In this document: in pieces, positions 37,359 through 45,900 of the stretch
How the letters are laid out: each line of letters begins with the position of its first letter
How positions within the stretch are numbered: position 1 is the first letter of the stretch
DNA from: Paenibacillus rhizovicinus
Lineage (GTDB): Bacteria; Bacillota; Bacilli; Paenibacillales; Paenibacillaceae
DNA: 64,000 bases
Direction of reading: 5' to 3'
Assembly (NCBI RefSeq): GCF_010365285.1
Contig: NZ_CP048286.1
Span: 792,001 to 856,000, forward strand
Notes under the pieces: model-generated
What the model was told of the DNA's origin: nothing
Seen by the model: only the letters and a program-made list of their open reading frames with translations
Databases searched by the model: none
Position numbers and translations under genes: made by a program

Positions 37359-37659
37359 CCATCTCATCCTTACTGGCAATGAACGCATCCTCTACCGCGA
37401 TGAAATCGTGCGCGAGTTGATCGTATATCTCCGGTCCGACCGTCTGTTTCAAGGCCCGATCCAGCGCTCGGCTTTTCTTGGCCAGTCTGAAACAATCCAC
37501 TTTCCCGCATAGATAAGCGCCGCGGCCAGCTTTCTTGCCCGTTAAATCAATCAGGACGGCTTCATCCGGCGTGCGAACGACCCGGATTAATTCCTTCTTA
37601 GGTTTCATTTCTTGACAAGCTACGCACTTACGCAGCGGAATTTTTCTTGGTCTCACCAT
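37339..37659 (-). CDS. rnpM: YlxR/RnpM family RNA-binding protein (RNase P modulator)
   Basis: The 106-aa protein has the DUF448/YlxR signature: PLRKCVACQEMKPKKELIR at the N-terminus and GRGAYLCGKVDCFRLAKK in the middle. YlxR of B. subtilis has been described as an RNase P-binding regulator (RnpM); the role here is by homology. The C-terminus is unusually acidic (EMDDDEEA). It lies between nusA and ylxQ, all in one direction. Confidence 0.92.
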   Translation of the reverse strand: MVRPRKIPLRKCVACQEMKPKKELIRVVRTPDEAVLIDLTGKKAGRGAYLCGKVDCFRLAKKSRALDRALKQTVGPEIYDQLAHDFIAVEDAFIASKDEMDDDEEA

Positions 37660-37691
37660 TCATCCCCCCCTGAACGCTTCCCGACTGGCTC

Positions 37692-38789
37692 TTAGTCGAT
37701 GGAGACGGAATCCTGATGCATGGTGCTCATCGGAGATTTCGGACGGCCATATTCCTGCTCGGCCTGTGTCTCGCTCTTAATATCGATTTTCCAGCCGGTC
37801 AGCTTCGCAGCCAGCCGCGCATTTTGACCTTTGATGCCGATGGCGAGCGAGAGCTGATAGTCCGGCACGATAACGCGTGCCATTTTCTCTTGCTCGTACA
37901 CGATAACTTCGATGACTTTAGACGGGCTCAATGCGTTCGCGACGTATTCTTCCACGCTCTCCGACCACCGCACGATGTCGATTTTCTCGCCCTTCAGCTC
38001 CGTTACGATCGTTTGGACGCGCATGCCCTTCTGGCCTACGCAGGATCCAACCGGATCCACTTCCGGATTACGGGAGTGCACGGCGATTTTGGAACGGAAG
38101 CCTGCTTCGCGCGCAACCGAACGAATTTCGACCACGCCGTCGTAAATCTCGGGCACTTCCAGCTCGAACAGCCGTTTGAGCAGACCCGGATGCGTACGCG
38201 ACAAGAAAATTTGCGGCCCCTTCGTCGTGTTCTCCACTTTCGTGATGAACGATTTAACGCGATCGCCATGTTTGAATTTATCCGTCGGCATCAGTTCGGT
38301 CAGCGGCAAAACCGCTTCGACCTTGCCCAGATCAATAAACAGATTGCGAACATCCTGACGTTGTACGATGCCGTTCACGATATCTTCTTCTTTATCGATG
38401 AACGCATTGTAAATGAGCCCGCGCTCCGCTTCGCGAATTCGCTGCGTCACGACCTGCTTTGCCGTTTGCGCTGCAATTCGGCCGAAGTCGCGAGGCGTTA
38501 CTTCGATCTCTGCGATATCGTCCAAGTGGAAATGCGGATTGATTTCGTGGGACGCTTCCACCGAAATTTCCAGGCGCGGGTCCAGCACCTCTTCAACGAC
38601 GGTTTTGCGCGCATAGACTCTGATTACGCCCGTAAACCGGTTAATGTCCACCCGAACGTTCTGTGCTGTATTAAAATTGCGTTTGTAGCTAGAAATCAGG
38701 GCAGCTTCGATCGCTTCCAGCAAAATGTCTTTGCTGATCCCTTTCTCTCTCTCGATTTCATTCAATGCTTCGATAAATTCCATGCTCAT
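37692..38789 (-). CDS. nusA: Transcription termination/antitermination protein NusA
   Basis: NusA binds RNA polymerase and affects pausing, termination and antitermination. The 365-aa protein has the polymerase-binding N-terminal domain (EFIEALNEIEREKGISKD, residues 3-20), an S1 domain (about 135-200), and two KH domains (GSCVGQKGMRVQTIVTEL near 247; AIGIKGQNARLAAKLTGW near 316). It lacks the extra acidic C-terminal repeats of E. coli NusA, as normal for Firmicutes. It follows rimP by 67 bp and opens the run nusA-rnpM-ylxQ-infB. Confidence 0.97.
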   Translation of the reverse strand: MSMEFIEALNEIEREKGISKDILLEAIEAALISSYKRNFNTAQNVRVDINRFTGVIRVYARKTVVEEVLDPRLEISVEASHEINPHFHLDDIAEIEVTPRDFGRIAAQTAKQVVTQRIREAERGLIYNAFIDKEEDIVNGIVQRQDVRNLFIDLGKVEAVLPLTELMPTDKFKHGDRVKSFITKVENTTKGPQIFLSRTHPGLLKRLFELEVPEIYDGVVEIRSVAREAGFRSKIAVHSRNPEVDPVGSCVGQKGMRVQTIVTELKGEKIDIVRWSESVEEYVANALSPSKVIEVIVYEQEKMARVIVPDYQLSLAIGIKGQNARLAAKLTGWKIDIKSETQAEQEYGRPKSPMSTMHQDSVSID

Positions 38790-38856
38790 TGGAAATGAGT
38801 TCCCCCTTTCGACTGGTTCCCTAACGTTATAATAAAGCCGACTCTTCTCGCTTCAA

Positions 38857-39318
38857 TTAGAAAAGAATGGCCAAACGGGCGCTTGCTACTTTTGCATACG
38901 GAATCGTATGCCGCTTCTTGCCGATCTCAACGACGATTTCTTCGCCGTCGAACGAAATCAATGTGCCTTCGAATTCTTTCAAGGCGCCAATCGGCTCGTA
39001 AGTCGTTACGAAAACATGCTTGCCGACCGCTTTGGTGACATCATCGGGCTTTTTCAGCGGACGTTCCGCACCCGGCGAGGATACTTCCAGGAAGTAAGCA
39101 TCGGAAATCGGATCGTTCTCATCGAGTTTCTCGCTCAAATATTCACTGATTCGGCCGCATTCGTCGATGTCGATATTTCCTTCTTTGTCAACGTAGACCC
39201 GAAGAAACCAGTTGCTTCCTTCTTTGATGTACTCAACGTCCACAAGTTCAAATCCATTTTCGTCGAGAAACGGTTTGACCATTTCCTCCACGGCGGTTTT
39301 GATTTTAGGTGTGCTCAA
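38857..39318 (-). CDS. rimP: Ribosome maturation factor RimP
   Basis: RimP assists early 30S assembly. The 153-aa protein has the typical VEEMVKPFLDENGFELVDVEY start, the RVYVDKEGNIDIDECGRISEYLSE segment and the SSPGAERPLKKP motif, then an SH3-like C-terminal domain. The start is TTG at 39318, preceded by AGGAGGTACATCG. It is the first gene of the NusA/IF2 operon and has a strong promoter 290 bp upstream with a structured leader. Confidence 0.96.
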   Translation of the reverse strand: MSTPKIKTAVEEMVKPFLDENGFELVDVEYIKEGSNWFLRVYVDKEGNIDIDECGRISEYLSEKLDENDPISDAYFLEVSSPGAERPLKKPDDVTKAVGKHVFVTTYEPIGALKEFEGTLISFDGEEIVVEIGKKRHTIPYAKVASARLAILF

Positions 39319-39600
39319 AAACGATGTACCTCCTACTGCAGCAGGTCGTCAGATGGCGCGCTGTCAGTTTATTTTCAGCTGAAAATGGACCTTGCAAGAA
39401 TAAACGGCATGGCTGCCCTTGTGGCGGCACGATACGTCTCTTCCCAGAGAAATCCAAGCATTTCTTAAGGCGGAGACTTCCGCATGCTTGAATTTTAATA
39501 AAGCTTCGTAAGTATCCGTAGACGTAAAAAGGTGCAGACAAAACGTAAAGAGTGGGTTTCCCCACTCTTCTGCGAAAAAGTCGTATCATCAGCATTACCA
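39319..39600 (-). promoter_or_regulatory. Leader of the rimP-nusA-infB operon with terminator-like hairpin
   Basis: From the promoter at 39606-39634, a leader of about 280 nt is expected. At 39548-39569 it forms AAGAGTGGG/CCCACTCTT with a 4-nt loop, then TTTACGTTTT, resembling an attenuator 30-50 nt after the start. A perfect 16-bp palindrome ATTTTCAGCTGAAAAT lies at 39371-39386. Attenuation control, for instance by NusA, is an inference. Confidence 0.45.
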
Positions 39601-39605
39601 GAAAG

Positions 39606-39634
39606 ATTATACCATAACCATGAAGTGGTGACAA
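39606..39634 (-). promoter_or_regulatory. Strong sigma-A promoter of the rimP-nusA-infB operon
   Basis: On the minus strand TTGTCA (39629-39634), a 17-bp spacer and perfect TATAAT (39606-39611) with an extended TGG directly before the -10. Confidence 0.8.
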
Positions 39635-39657
39635 CATTGGCGCTGGAGGGTGCGCTC

Positions 39658-39671
39658 GGGGGGGGGGGGGG
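39658..39671. repeat. Homopolymer of 14 G (C on the minus strand)
   Basis: Fourteen G in a row, ending about 24 bp upstream of the -35 of the rimP promoter. Such tracts slip readily during replication and are also error-prone in sequencing, so the exact length is uncertain. Confidence 0.85.
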
Positions 39672-39708
39672 CGGTCGCTCCGGGCGGGAGTGCGCCTTCG
39701 GCCACTTA

Positions 39709-39759
39709 TTGAACTCGTGATGCTGGATGGAATTAGCCAAGGAAGCATCACGAGTTCAA
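39709..39759. repeat. Perfect 16-bp inverted repeat in the polC-rimP intergenic region
   Basis: TTGAACTCGTGATGCT (39709-39724) and its exact complement (39744-39759) flank 19 bp. No T-run follows on either strand, so it does not look like an ordinary terminator. Confidence 0.8.
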
Positions 39760-39839
39760 AGGCGGCACGTAAACTCTCCGGCTGCACCCCCGCCCTGCGA
39801 TCCCTCCTTCCCCTCGCTTACCAGCGCTGGAAGGCAGAG

Positions 39840-39875
39840 GCAGATGGTTGCCGAGGTCTTCCGGCAACCATCTGC
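39840..39875. repeat. Perfect 14-bp inverted repeat downstream of polC
   Basis: GCAGATGGTTGCCG (39840-39853) and its complement (39862-39875) flank an 8-nt loop. It could act as a terminator or RNA-stabilising hairpin for polC, but no T-run follows. Confidence 0.75.
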
Positions 39876-39903
39876 GGAAACCGGCGAGAACATAGAGGCT
39901 TCT

Positions 39904-40086
39904 TCGTTCCTTCGTCACTTGTTCACCTGCGGTAGAGCCAAAACCAGACCGCCAAGGCTCAAGCAACCTCAAACCCCATCGTTCCTTCGTCACTCGTTCA
40001 CCTGCGGTAAACCCAAAACCAAACCGCCAAAGCTCAAACAACCCCAAACCTGTCGTTCCTTCGTCATTCGTTCACTTGCGGTAAAC
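39904..40086. repeat. Tandem repeat of ~75 bp directly downstream of polC (2.5 copies)
   Basis: Copies begin at 39904, 39979 and 40053 (periods 75 and 74 bp), each starting TCGTTCCTTCGTCA and continuing to GCGGTA. The first two are full and similar over their length; the third stops after about 34 bp. The 74-bp period breaks any reading frame, so this is not coding. It would be in the polC 3' untranslated region. Confidence 0.85.
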
Positions 40087-40119
40087 TACCACACAACTAA
40101 CCGGCCAGCCCACTACCTT

Positions 40120-43100
40120 CTAGAACAAAGACAACTGGTTCGATTCCGGCAATCCGCGGAAACAACCCATGCCCGTCAACACTTCGACGATCGTCTTCGT
40201 TGCTTTCGACTTCTGCTGGAAGTCCTCGATGGACAGGAACTCGCCAAAGTCGCGCGCGGCGGCGATGTTGCGTGCGGCGTTCTCGCCGATACCGCTGATC
40301 GCACCGAAAGGCGGGATAATGGACGTTCCATCGACGATGAAGCGCGTCGCTTCGGAACGATACAGATCGACCGGCTTGTAGGAAAAGCCGCGAGCGGTCA
40401 TTTCAAGCGACATCTCGAGCAGCGAGACGCTGTTCTTCTCTTTCGGCGTGGCGTTGAATCCTTTTTGCTCGATTTCGATCAGCTTCTTCAGAATCGCATC
40501 GTAACCCTGGCACAACAGCTCCAGGTCGAAGTCTTCTGCGCGGATCGAGAAGTAGGTCGCATAATAATGAATCGGATAATACAATTTGAAATAGGCCGTC
40601 CGAACAGCCGAAATAACATAAGCCGCGGCATGGGCTTTCGGGAACATGTACTCGATTTTGAGGCAGGAATCAATGTACCACTGCGGCACTTTGCACCGCT
40701 TCATCTCATCGATCCATTCCGGCGTCAGACCGCGTCCCTTACGAACGCTTTCTGTGATTTTAAACGCGAGTCCCGCATCCATGCCCGCTTTATAAATCAA
40801 GAAGAGCATGATATCGTCACGACAGCCGATTACCGTCTTGATGGTGCAGGTCCGATTCTTGATCAATTCTTGCGCATTGCCCAGCCATACGCCCGTTCCG
40901 TGGGACAACCCCGAGATTTGCAGTAAATCCGCAAAAGTCGCCGGCTTCGTCTCCTCTAACATCTGGCGGACGAATTTCGTTCCCATTTCCGGCACGCCGT
41001 ACGTGGCAACCGAGGAACGAATCTGCTCCTGTGTTACGCCGAGCGCTTCAGTCGAGCTGAACATGCTCATAACCTTGGGGTCGTTCATCGGGATCGTCGT
41101 CGGGTCGACGCCGGTCAAGTCCTGCAGCATCCGCATCATGGTCGGATCATCGTGTCCGAGAATATCGAGCTTCAGCAGGTTTTCCTCGAAGGCATGATAG
41201 TCAAAATGCGTCGTCTGCCATTCGGCATTCTGGTCATCGGCCGGATATTGTACGGGCGTAACGTCTTCTACGTCGATATAATCAGGCACGACGACGATAC
41301 CGCCGGGATGCTGGCCCGTGCTCCGCTTGACGCCCGTACAGCCGCTCGCAAGCCGGGACAATTCCGCTCCGCGCCATTTCTTGCCTTTGTCTTCCTCGTA
41401 TTTCTTCGCAAATCCGTATGCCGTCTTCTCCGCGACGGTTCCGATCGTGCCCGCCCGGAATACCGCCTTCTCGCCGAACATGATCTTCGTGAAATTATGC
41501 GCCGTCGCTTGGTATTCGCCCGAGAAGTTCAAGTCGATATCGGGAACTTTATCGCCTTTGAAGCCGAGGAACGTCTCGAACGGAATATCCTGTCCTTCGC
41601 CCTTCAGCGGTTGGCCGCAGTTCGGGCAGACCTTGTCCGGCAAGTCGAATCCGCTCGGATAACTGCCGTCCAGGAACCATTCGCTGTATTTGCAAGCTTC
41701 GTTCAAGCACGTGTAATGCGCAGGCAATGGATTAACCTCGGAGATGCCGAGGAACGTCGCCACGACAGATGAACCTACCGAACCCCGGGAACCGACGAGA
41801 TAGCCATCCGCGTTCGACTTCTTCACGAGCTTCTCCGAGATCAAATAGTTGGCCGCGAAGCCCGCTTTCGTAATCGGAATGAGCTCCTTCTCCAGCCGCT
41901 GCACGACGACTTCCGGTATCGGTTCGCCGTATAGGCGCTTGGCTGTTTCATAACAGGTGTTGCGCATCTCTTCGTCGGCGCCTTCCATGATCGGAACGAA
42001 CAGCTTCGTCGGGAACAGATCGAATTTCTCGAATCGGTCGACCAGCTCGTTCGTGTTCTTCACGACGACTTCGTAAGCGCGAGCTTCGCCCAGAAATTCG
42101 AACTCGGCCAGCATTTCTTTCGTCGTTCGGAAATGAGCGTCCGGCTTCGTAATGTCTTTGAGCGGACTGAAGCCCGTAATGCCGTGAATCGTAATGTCAC
42201 GGAACATCTTGTCCCGCTCCAGTAAGTAATGCACATTGCCAGTCGCAATAACCGGCTTGCCCAATTTATCGCCGATTTCACAAACACGGCGCAGTGCCTG
42301 TTCGATTTCGGCCCGGCTGGCGACGAAACCTTTCTCCACCAAATGCATGTAGAACGTAACTGGCTGAATCTCCAGCACATCGTAATAACGCGCCGTTTCC
42401 TCGGCCTCTTCCAACGATTTGTTCATAACCGCTTCGAAGAATTCACCCTTCTCGCAGCCCGAGATTATCAGCAAACCTTCGCGTAGGTCCGACAGCTTGC
42501 TCTTCGGAATCGTGGCAACGCGTTTAAAATGCTGGGTATGCGAAATGGAAATTAATTTAAATAAGTTCTTCTTGCCTACCGCGTTAAGCGCATAGATACA
42601 GCAATGGAACGGACGCATATTGGACAGGTCGAGCCCAACGTAATCATTAAGCATATGAAGGCCGGTAATATTGCGAGCCGCTGCGTCATTGATCAGCACA
42701 AACAGTACGCCGCCAAGGGCGATCGAATCGTCAATGGCTCGGTGAGCGTTCTCGAGGCTAACCTTGAATTTATCCGCCAATGTCCCCAGTCTGTGATTCT
42801 TCATCGTCGGATGCAGGAACCTTGCCAGTTCCAGCGTATCCAATACCGGATTCTTGACTTCGGGCAATCCATGCAGCTTGCACGCGGCTTGAATAAAGCC
42901 CATATCGAATCGCGCGTTATGCGCGACTAGAACCGCGTCGCCGATAAATTCAACGAACGCTTTGATTTGCGGTCCAAGTTCAGGCGCATCGACGACCATT
43001 TCGTTCGTAATGTTCGTGAGCTGCTGAATGTTGTACGGTATGTTCTCATGCGGGTTAATAAACGTCGAGAAGCGGTCGATTTCCTTGCCTTCCAGCATCT

Positions 43101-44427
43101 TGACGCCCGCAAGCTCGATGATCTTGTTGTTCACGACCGACAAACCGGTGGTCTCGATATCGAATACGACGTATACGCCGGTCGCGAGCGATTGTTCTCG
43201 TGAATTCATGACCATCGGAATGGCATCGTTGACCACGTTCGCTTCCAATCCGTACAGCACTTGGATACCGTTCTTCTTTGCGGCCTTCGCAGCTTCCGGA
43301 TAGCACTGAACATTGCCGTGATCCGTAATCGCAATCGCTTTATGTCCCCATTTGGCAGCCTGTTTGATATACGCATCGGCCGAAGTGACCGCATCCATCG
43401 TACTCATCGTCGTGTGCAGGTGGAATTCGACGCGTTTCTCTTCCGCATCATCCTTCGGTTCCCGCGGCGACATCACTTCATGCAGGTCGGACGGCATCAT
43501 AACGAGCTCCGGCTCCATCATGAAACGGTCGTATTCCACGCGTCCGCGCGCTTTGATCCATTTGCCGTTGGCCAGCTGTTTCAGGACTTTGACGTCGTCC
43601 TTCGTCTTGGCGAACATCTTCATCGCGATGGAATCGGTGAAATCCGTCACGTTGAAAGTGAAGAGCGTGCTGCCGTTGCGCAGCTCCTTCTCGTCTAGTC
43701 CGAACACGGCGCCTTGCACGGTTATCTTCTTCTCTTCTTCGATGACGTTCATAATCGGAACGGCTTGGTCGCGAATATCATAGCCGACAACCAGGCGCAC
43801 ATCGCCTTCTTCGACAGTCGGCTCTTCCGGAATCGAGGCGGTCATCATTTGCTCGATCACGTCGCGCTCTTCCTGGGCCCGCTTCTGCTCGAATGCTTCG
43901 TAGATGTCGTGTTTGGATTCCGCCACTTTCATCTTGACGCGGCATGCGACGGAAAACTGATTCTTGTAGAAATCGACCGCCATCTCGTCGATCCGTTTTT
44001 TCTTCGCCATCTCAAGCCCCATTTCGTCCATCATATGGAGCGTAATGAGTTCCCCGTCCGTTTCCATCTTCGCTTTGCTGATCCAACCGTTAATGGACGC
44101 ATTGCTTTGCTGCAGCCACTCAATGAAAGCCGGCCAATATTCGCTCACCAATTCTTCTCTGGAGATGTCCTCGCCAAATTGAAATTGGAACGATATCTTC
44201 GCAATATGCGCAAACTTGCCTTGAATCGCCCTGCAAAAAACACCAAAAGCCGGTAAAGGAACCAAAGACGTTTTGCTAATGCAAAACGTCCATTCCCGGT
44301 TACTCCGGCTTACGATCACTTTGTCTATATATCCATCGCCAAAATGCTCATCCGTTAATTGCTGCGGCAGGTCCGCCTGCTTCATCAGCAGTTCGAACCG
44401 CTGCCGCTTATCCCCGGTTTGGTTCAT
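40120..44427 (-). CDS. polC: DNA polymerase III subunit alpha, Gram-positive type PolC
   Basis: PolC is the main replicative polymerase of low-GC Gram-positives, with built-in proofreading. The 1435-aa protein has an N-terminal region, an OB domain (about 230-310), a PHP domain starting EFHLHTTMSTMDA (about 335) that is split by a DEDD exonuclease (VYVVFDIETTGLSVVNNKIIELAG, about 420-585), a zinc-binding loop (CLNEACKYSEW...CPNCGQ), and the polymerase with catalytic PDIDLNFSGEYQ. The ATG at 44427 follows GGGGGAGGG; an in-frame TTG at 44442 is part of that site. proS ends 18 bp upstream. Downstream lie 800 bp of repeats before rimP. Confidence 0.97.
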   Translation of the reverse strand: MNQTGDKRQRFELLMKQADLPQQLTDEHFGDGYIDKVIVSRSNREWTFCISKTSLVPLPAFGVFCRAIQGKFAHIAKISFQFQFGEDISREELVSEYWPAFIEWLQQSNASINGWISKAKMETDGELITLHMMDEMGLEMAKKKRIDEMAVDFYKNQFSVACRVKMKVAESKHDIYEAFEQKRAQEERDVIEQMMTASIPEEPTVEEGDVRLVVGYDIRDQAVPIMNVIEEEKKITVQGAVFGLDEKELRNGSTLFTFNVTDFTDSIAMKMFAKTKDDVKVLKQLANGKWIKARGRVEYDRFMMEPELVMMPSDLHEVMSPREPKDDAEEKRVEFHLHTTMSTMDAVTSADAYIKQAAKWGHKAIAITDHGNVQCYPEAAKAAKKNGIQVLYGLEANVVNDAIPMVMNSREQSLATGVYVVFDIETTGLSVVNNKIIELAGVKMLEGKEIDRFSTFINPHENIPYNIQQLTNITNEMVVDAPELGPQIKAFVEFIGDAVLVAHNARFDMGFIQAACKLHGLPEVKNPVLDTLELARFLHPTMKNHRLGTLADKFKVSLENAHRAIDDSIALGGVLFVLINDAAARNITGLHMLNDYVGLDLSNMRPFHCCIYALNAVGKKNLFKLISISHTQHFKRVATIPKSKLSDLREGLLIISGCEKGEFFEAVMNKSLEEAEETARYYDVLEIQPVTFYMHLVEKGFVASRAEIEQALRRVCEIGDKLGKPVIATGNVHYLLERDKMFRDITIHGITGFSPLKDITKPDAHFRTTKEMLAEFEFLGEARAYEVVVKNTNELVDRFEKFDLFPTKLFVPIMEGADEEMRNTCYETAKRLYGEPIPEVVVQRLEKELIPITKAGFAANYLISEKLVKKSNADGYLVGSRGSVGSSVVATFLGISEVNPLPAHYTCLNEACKYSEWFLDGSYPSGFDLPDKVCPNCGQPLKGEGQDIPFETFLGFKGDKVPDIDLNFSGEYQATAHNFTKIMFGEKAVFRAGTIGTVAEKTAYGFAKKYEEDKGKKWRGAELSRLASGCTGVKRSTGQHPGGIVVVPDYIDVEDVTPVQYPADDQNAEWQTTHFDYHAFEENLLKLDILGHDDPTMMRMLQDLTGVDPTTIPMNDPKVMSMFSSTEALGVTQEQIRSSVATYGVPEMGTKFVRQMLEETKPATFADLLQISGLSHGTGVWLGNAQELIKNRTCTIKTVIGCRDDIMLFLIYKAGMDAGLAFKITESVRKGRGLTPEWIDEMKRCKVPQWYIDSCLKIEYMFPKAHAAAYVISAVRTAYFKLYYPIHYYATYFSIRAEDFDLELLCQGYDAILKKLIEIEQKGFNATPKEKNSVSLLEMSLEMTARGFSYKPVDLYRSEATRFIVDGTSIIPPFGAISGIGENAARNIAAARDFGEFLSIEDFQQKSKATKTIVEVLTGMGCFRGLPESNQLSLF

Positions 44428-44445
44428 ATTGCCCTCCCCCAAAAA

Positions 44446-45894
44446 TCAATACGCCCGAGCGAATACGACGGAATGCTCCGCCTTCTCTCCGCACACCAAG
44501 CAAGTCTTCTTGTGCTCGGCAGGCTCGAACGGAATGTTCCGGCTCGTAGCACCCGTTTCCTCTTTCACTTGACGCTCGCAAGCCTCTGATCCGCACCAGC
44601 CCGCCAATGCAAAGCCCCGCTGTTCTTCGAACAAGGCTTTCATCTCATCCAGCGTTTCGACCGAATACGAATGGTCCGTACGGAATTGCTTCGCACGCTC
44701 CAGCATATCATGATGAATGTCTGCGAGCATACGTTCAATTTCTTCCTTCAAGCTGCTCTGCTGCACGATTCGCTTCTCGCCTGAAATCCGCGAAACGAGA
44801 ACAACTTGTCCGTTCTCCATATCACGCGGTCCAAGTTCAAGGCGAATAGGAACGCCCCGCATTTCATACTCGTTGAATTTCCAGCCAGGGCTCATATCGG
44901 TGCGATCATCGACCTTCACGCGAATACCGGCTTTCTTCAGTTCGGCGTACAGCTCGTCCACGCGGCCTACGACTTGCTCGCGCGTCTTAGGCGGTCCGAT
45001 CGGAATCATAATGACCTGCGTTGGCGCAACCTTCGGCGGCAGTACCAAGCCGCGGTCGTCGCCGTGCACCATGATCATGGCACCCATCAGTCGAGTCGAA
45101 ACGCCCCATGAAGTGGTGTGCACGAATTGCTGCGTATTTTCGCGGTCCAAATATTTAATATCGAACGCAACGGCGAATTTCGTGCCGAGGTAATGGGACG
45201 TACCCGCTTGAACGGCACGGCCGTCCTTCATCATCGCTTCAATGGAGTACGTATCCACTGCGCCCGCAAAACGCTCGGAAGGCGTCTTTTGACCCATGAT
45301 AACCGGAATCGCCAAATAGTTCTCGCAGAAATCGCGGTAGATATCCAGCATCTGGCTTGTCTCTTCACGCGCTTCGGATTCCAGTTCATGCGCAGTATGT
45401 CCTTCTTGCCACAGAAACTCCGTCGTGCGCAAGAACGGCAGCGTCCGCTTCTCCCAACGGACGACGTTCGCCCATTGATTGATCAGAACAGGCAGATCGC
45501 GATACGATTGAATCCATTTGGAATACATATGGCCGATGATCGTTTCCGACGTCGGACGAATGGCAAGACGCTCTTCCAGCTTCTCGCCGCCCGCTTCCGT
45601 TACCCACGGCAGCTCTGGATTGAAGCCTTCGACATGCTCCTTCTCTTTCATGAAGAAGCTTTCCGGAATGAACATCGGGAAATAAGCGTTGCGATGGCCG
45701 GTTTCTTTGAAACGACGATCTAGTTCATCGCGCATATGCTCCCAAATTTCGAAACCTTCCGGACGGAACACGATGCATCCGCGGACCGGCGAATAATCCA
45801 TCAGCTCCGCTTTCTTAATGACATCGATATACCAACGGGAGAAGTCCTCGCTCTGCGGCGTGATCTCCGTTACGAATTGTTTTTCTTTCGACAT
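44446..45894 (-). CDS. proS: Prolyl-tRNA synthetase, archaeal/eukaryotic-like type
   Basis: This class II synthetase (482 aa) charges tRNA-Pro. It starts KQFVTEITPQSEDFSRWY and has motif 2-type RTTEFLWQEGHTAH and motif 3-type GDDRGLVLPPKVAP. It has no inserted editing domain between motifs 2 and 3. It ends with a Cys-rich zinc-binding domain (CGSEACERQ...CLVCG) and the terminal ARAY typical of the archaeal/eukaryotic-like form. B. subtilis carries the longer bacterial-type ProRS (about 560 aa) at this same position between rseP and polC, so the locus holds the other type here. No T-box leader was seen. Confidence 0.94.
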   Translation of the reverse strand: MSKEKQFVTEITPQSEDFSRWYIDVIKKAELMDYSPVRGCIVFRPEGFEIWEHMRDELDRRFKETGHRNAYFPMFIPESFFMKEKEHVEGFNPELPWVTEAGGEKLEERLAIRPTSETIIGHMYSKWIQSYRDLPVLINQWANVVRWEKRTLPFLRTTEFLWQEGHTAHELESEAREETSQMLDIYRDFCENYLAIPVIMGQKTPSERFAGAVDTYSIEAMMKDGRAVQAGTSHYLGTKFAVAFDIKYLDRENTQQFVHTTSWGVSTRLMGAMIMVHGDDRGLVLPPKVAPTQVIMIPIGPPKTREQVVGRVDELYAELKKAGIRVKVDDRTDMSPGWKFNEYEMRGVPIRLELGPRDMENGQVVLVSRISGEKRIVQQSSLKEEIERMLADIHHDMLERAKQFRTDHSYSVETLDEMKALFEEQRGFALAGWCGSEACERQVKEETGATSRNIPFEPAEHKKTCLVCGEKAEHSVVFARAY

Positions 45895-45900
45895 GACCGA

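Noticed and set aside
39904..40086. CRISPR array
   Set aside because: The repeats are directly adjacent without unique spacers, are imperfect, and no cas gene is nearby.
39727..40926. 399-codon plus-strand frame with 25-residue repeats
   Set aside because: It arises from the 75-bp tandem repeat and then runs antisense to polC. The 74-bp period breaks the protein repeat, and no ribosome site is present.
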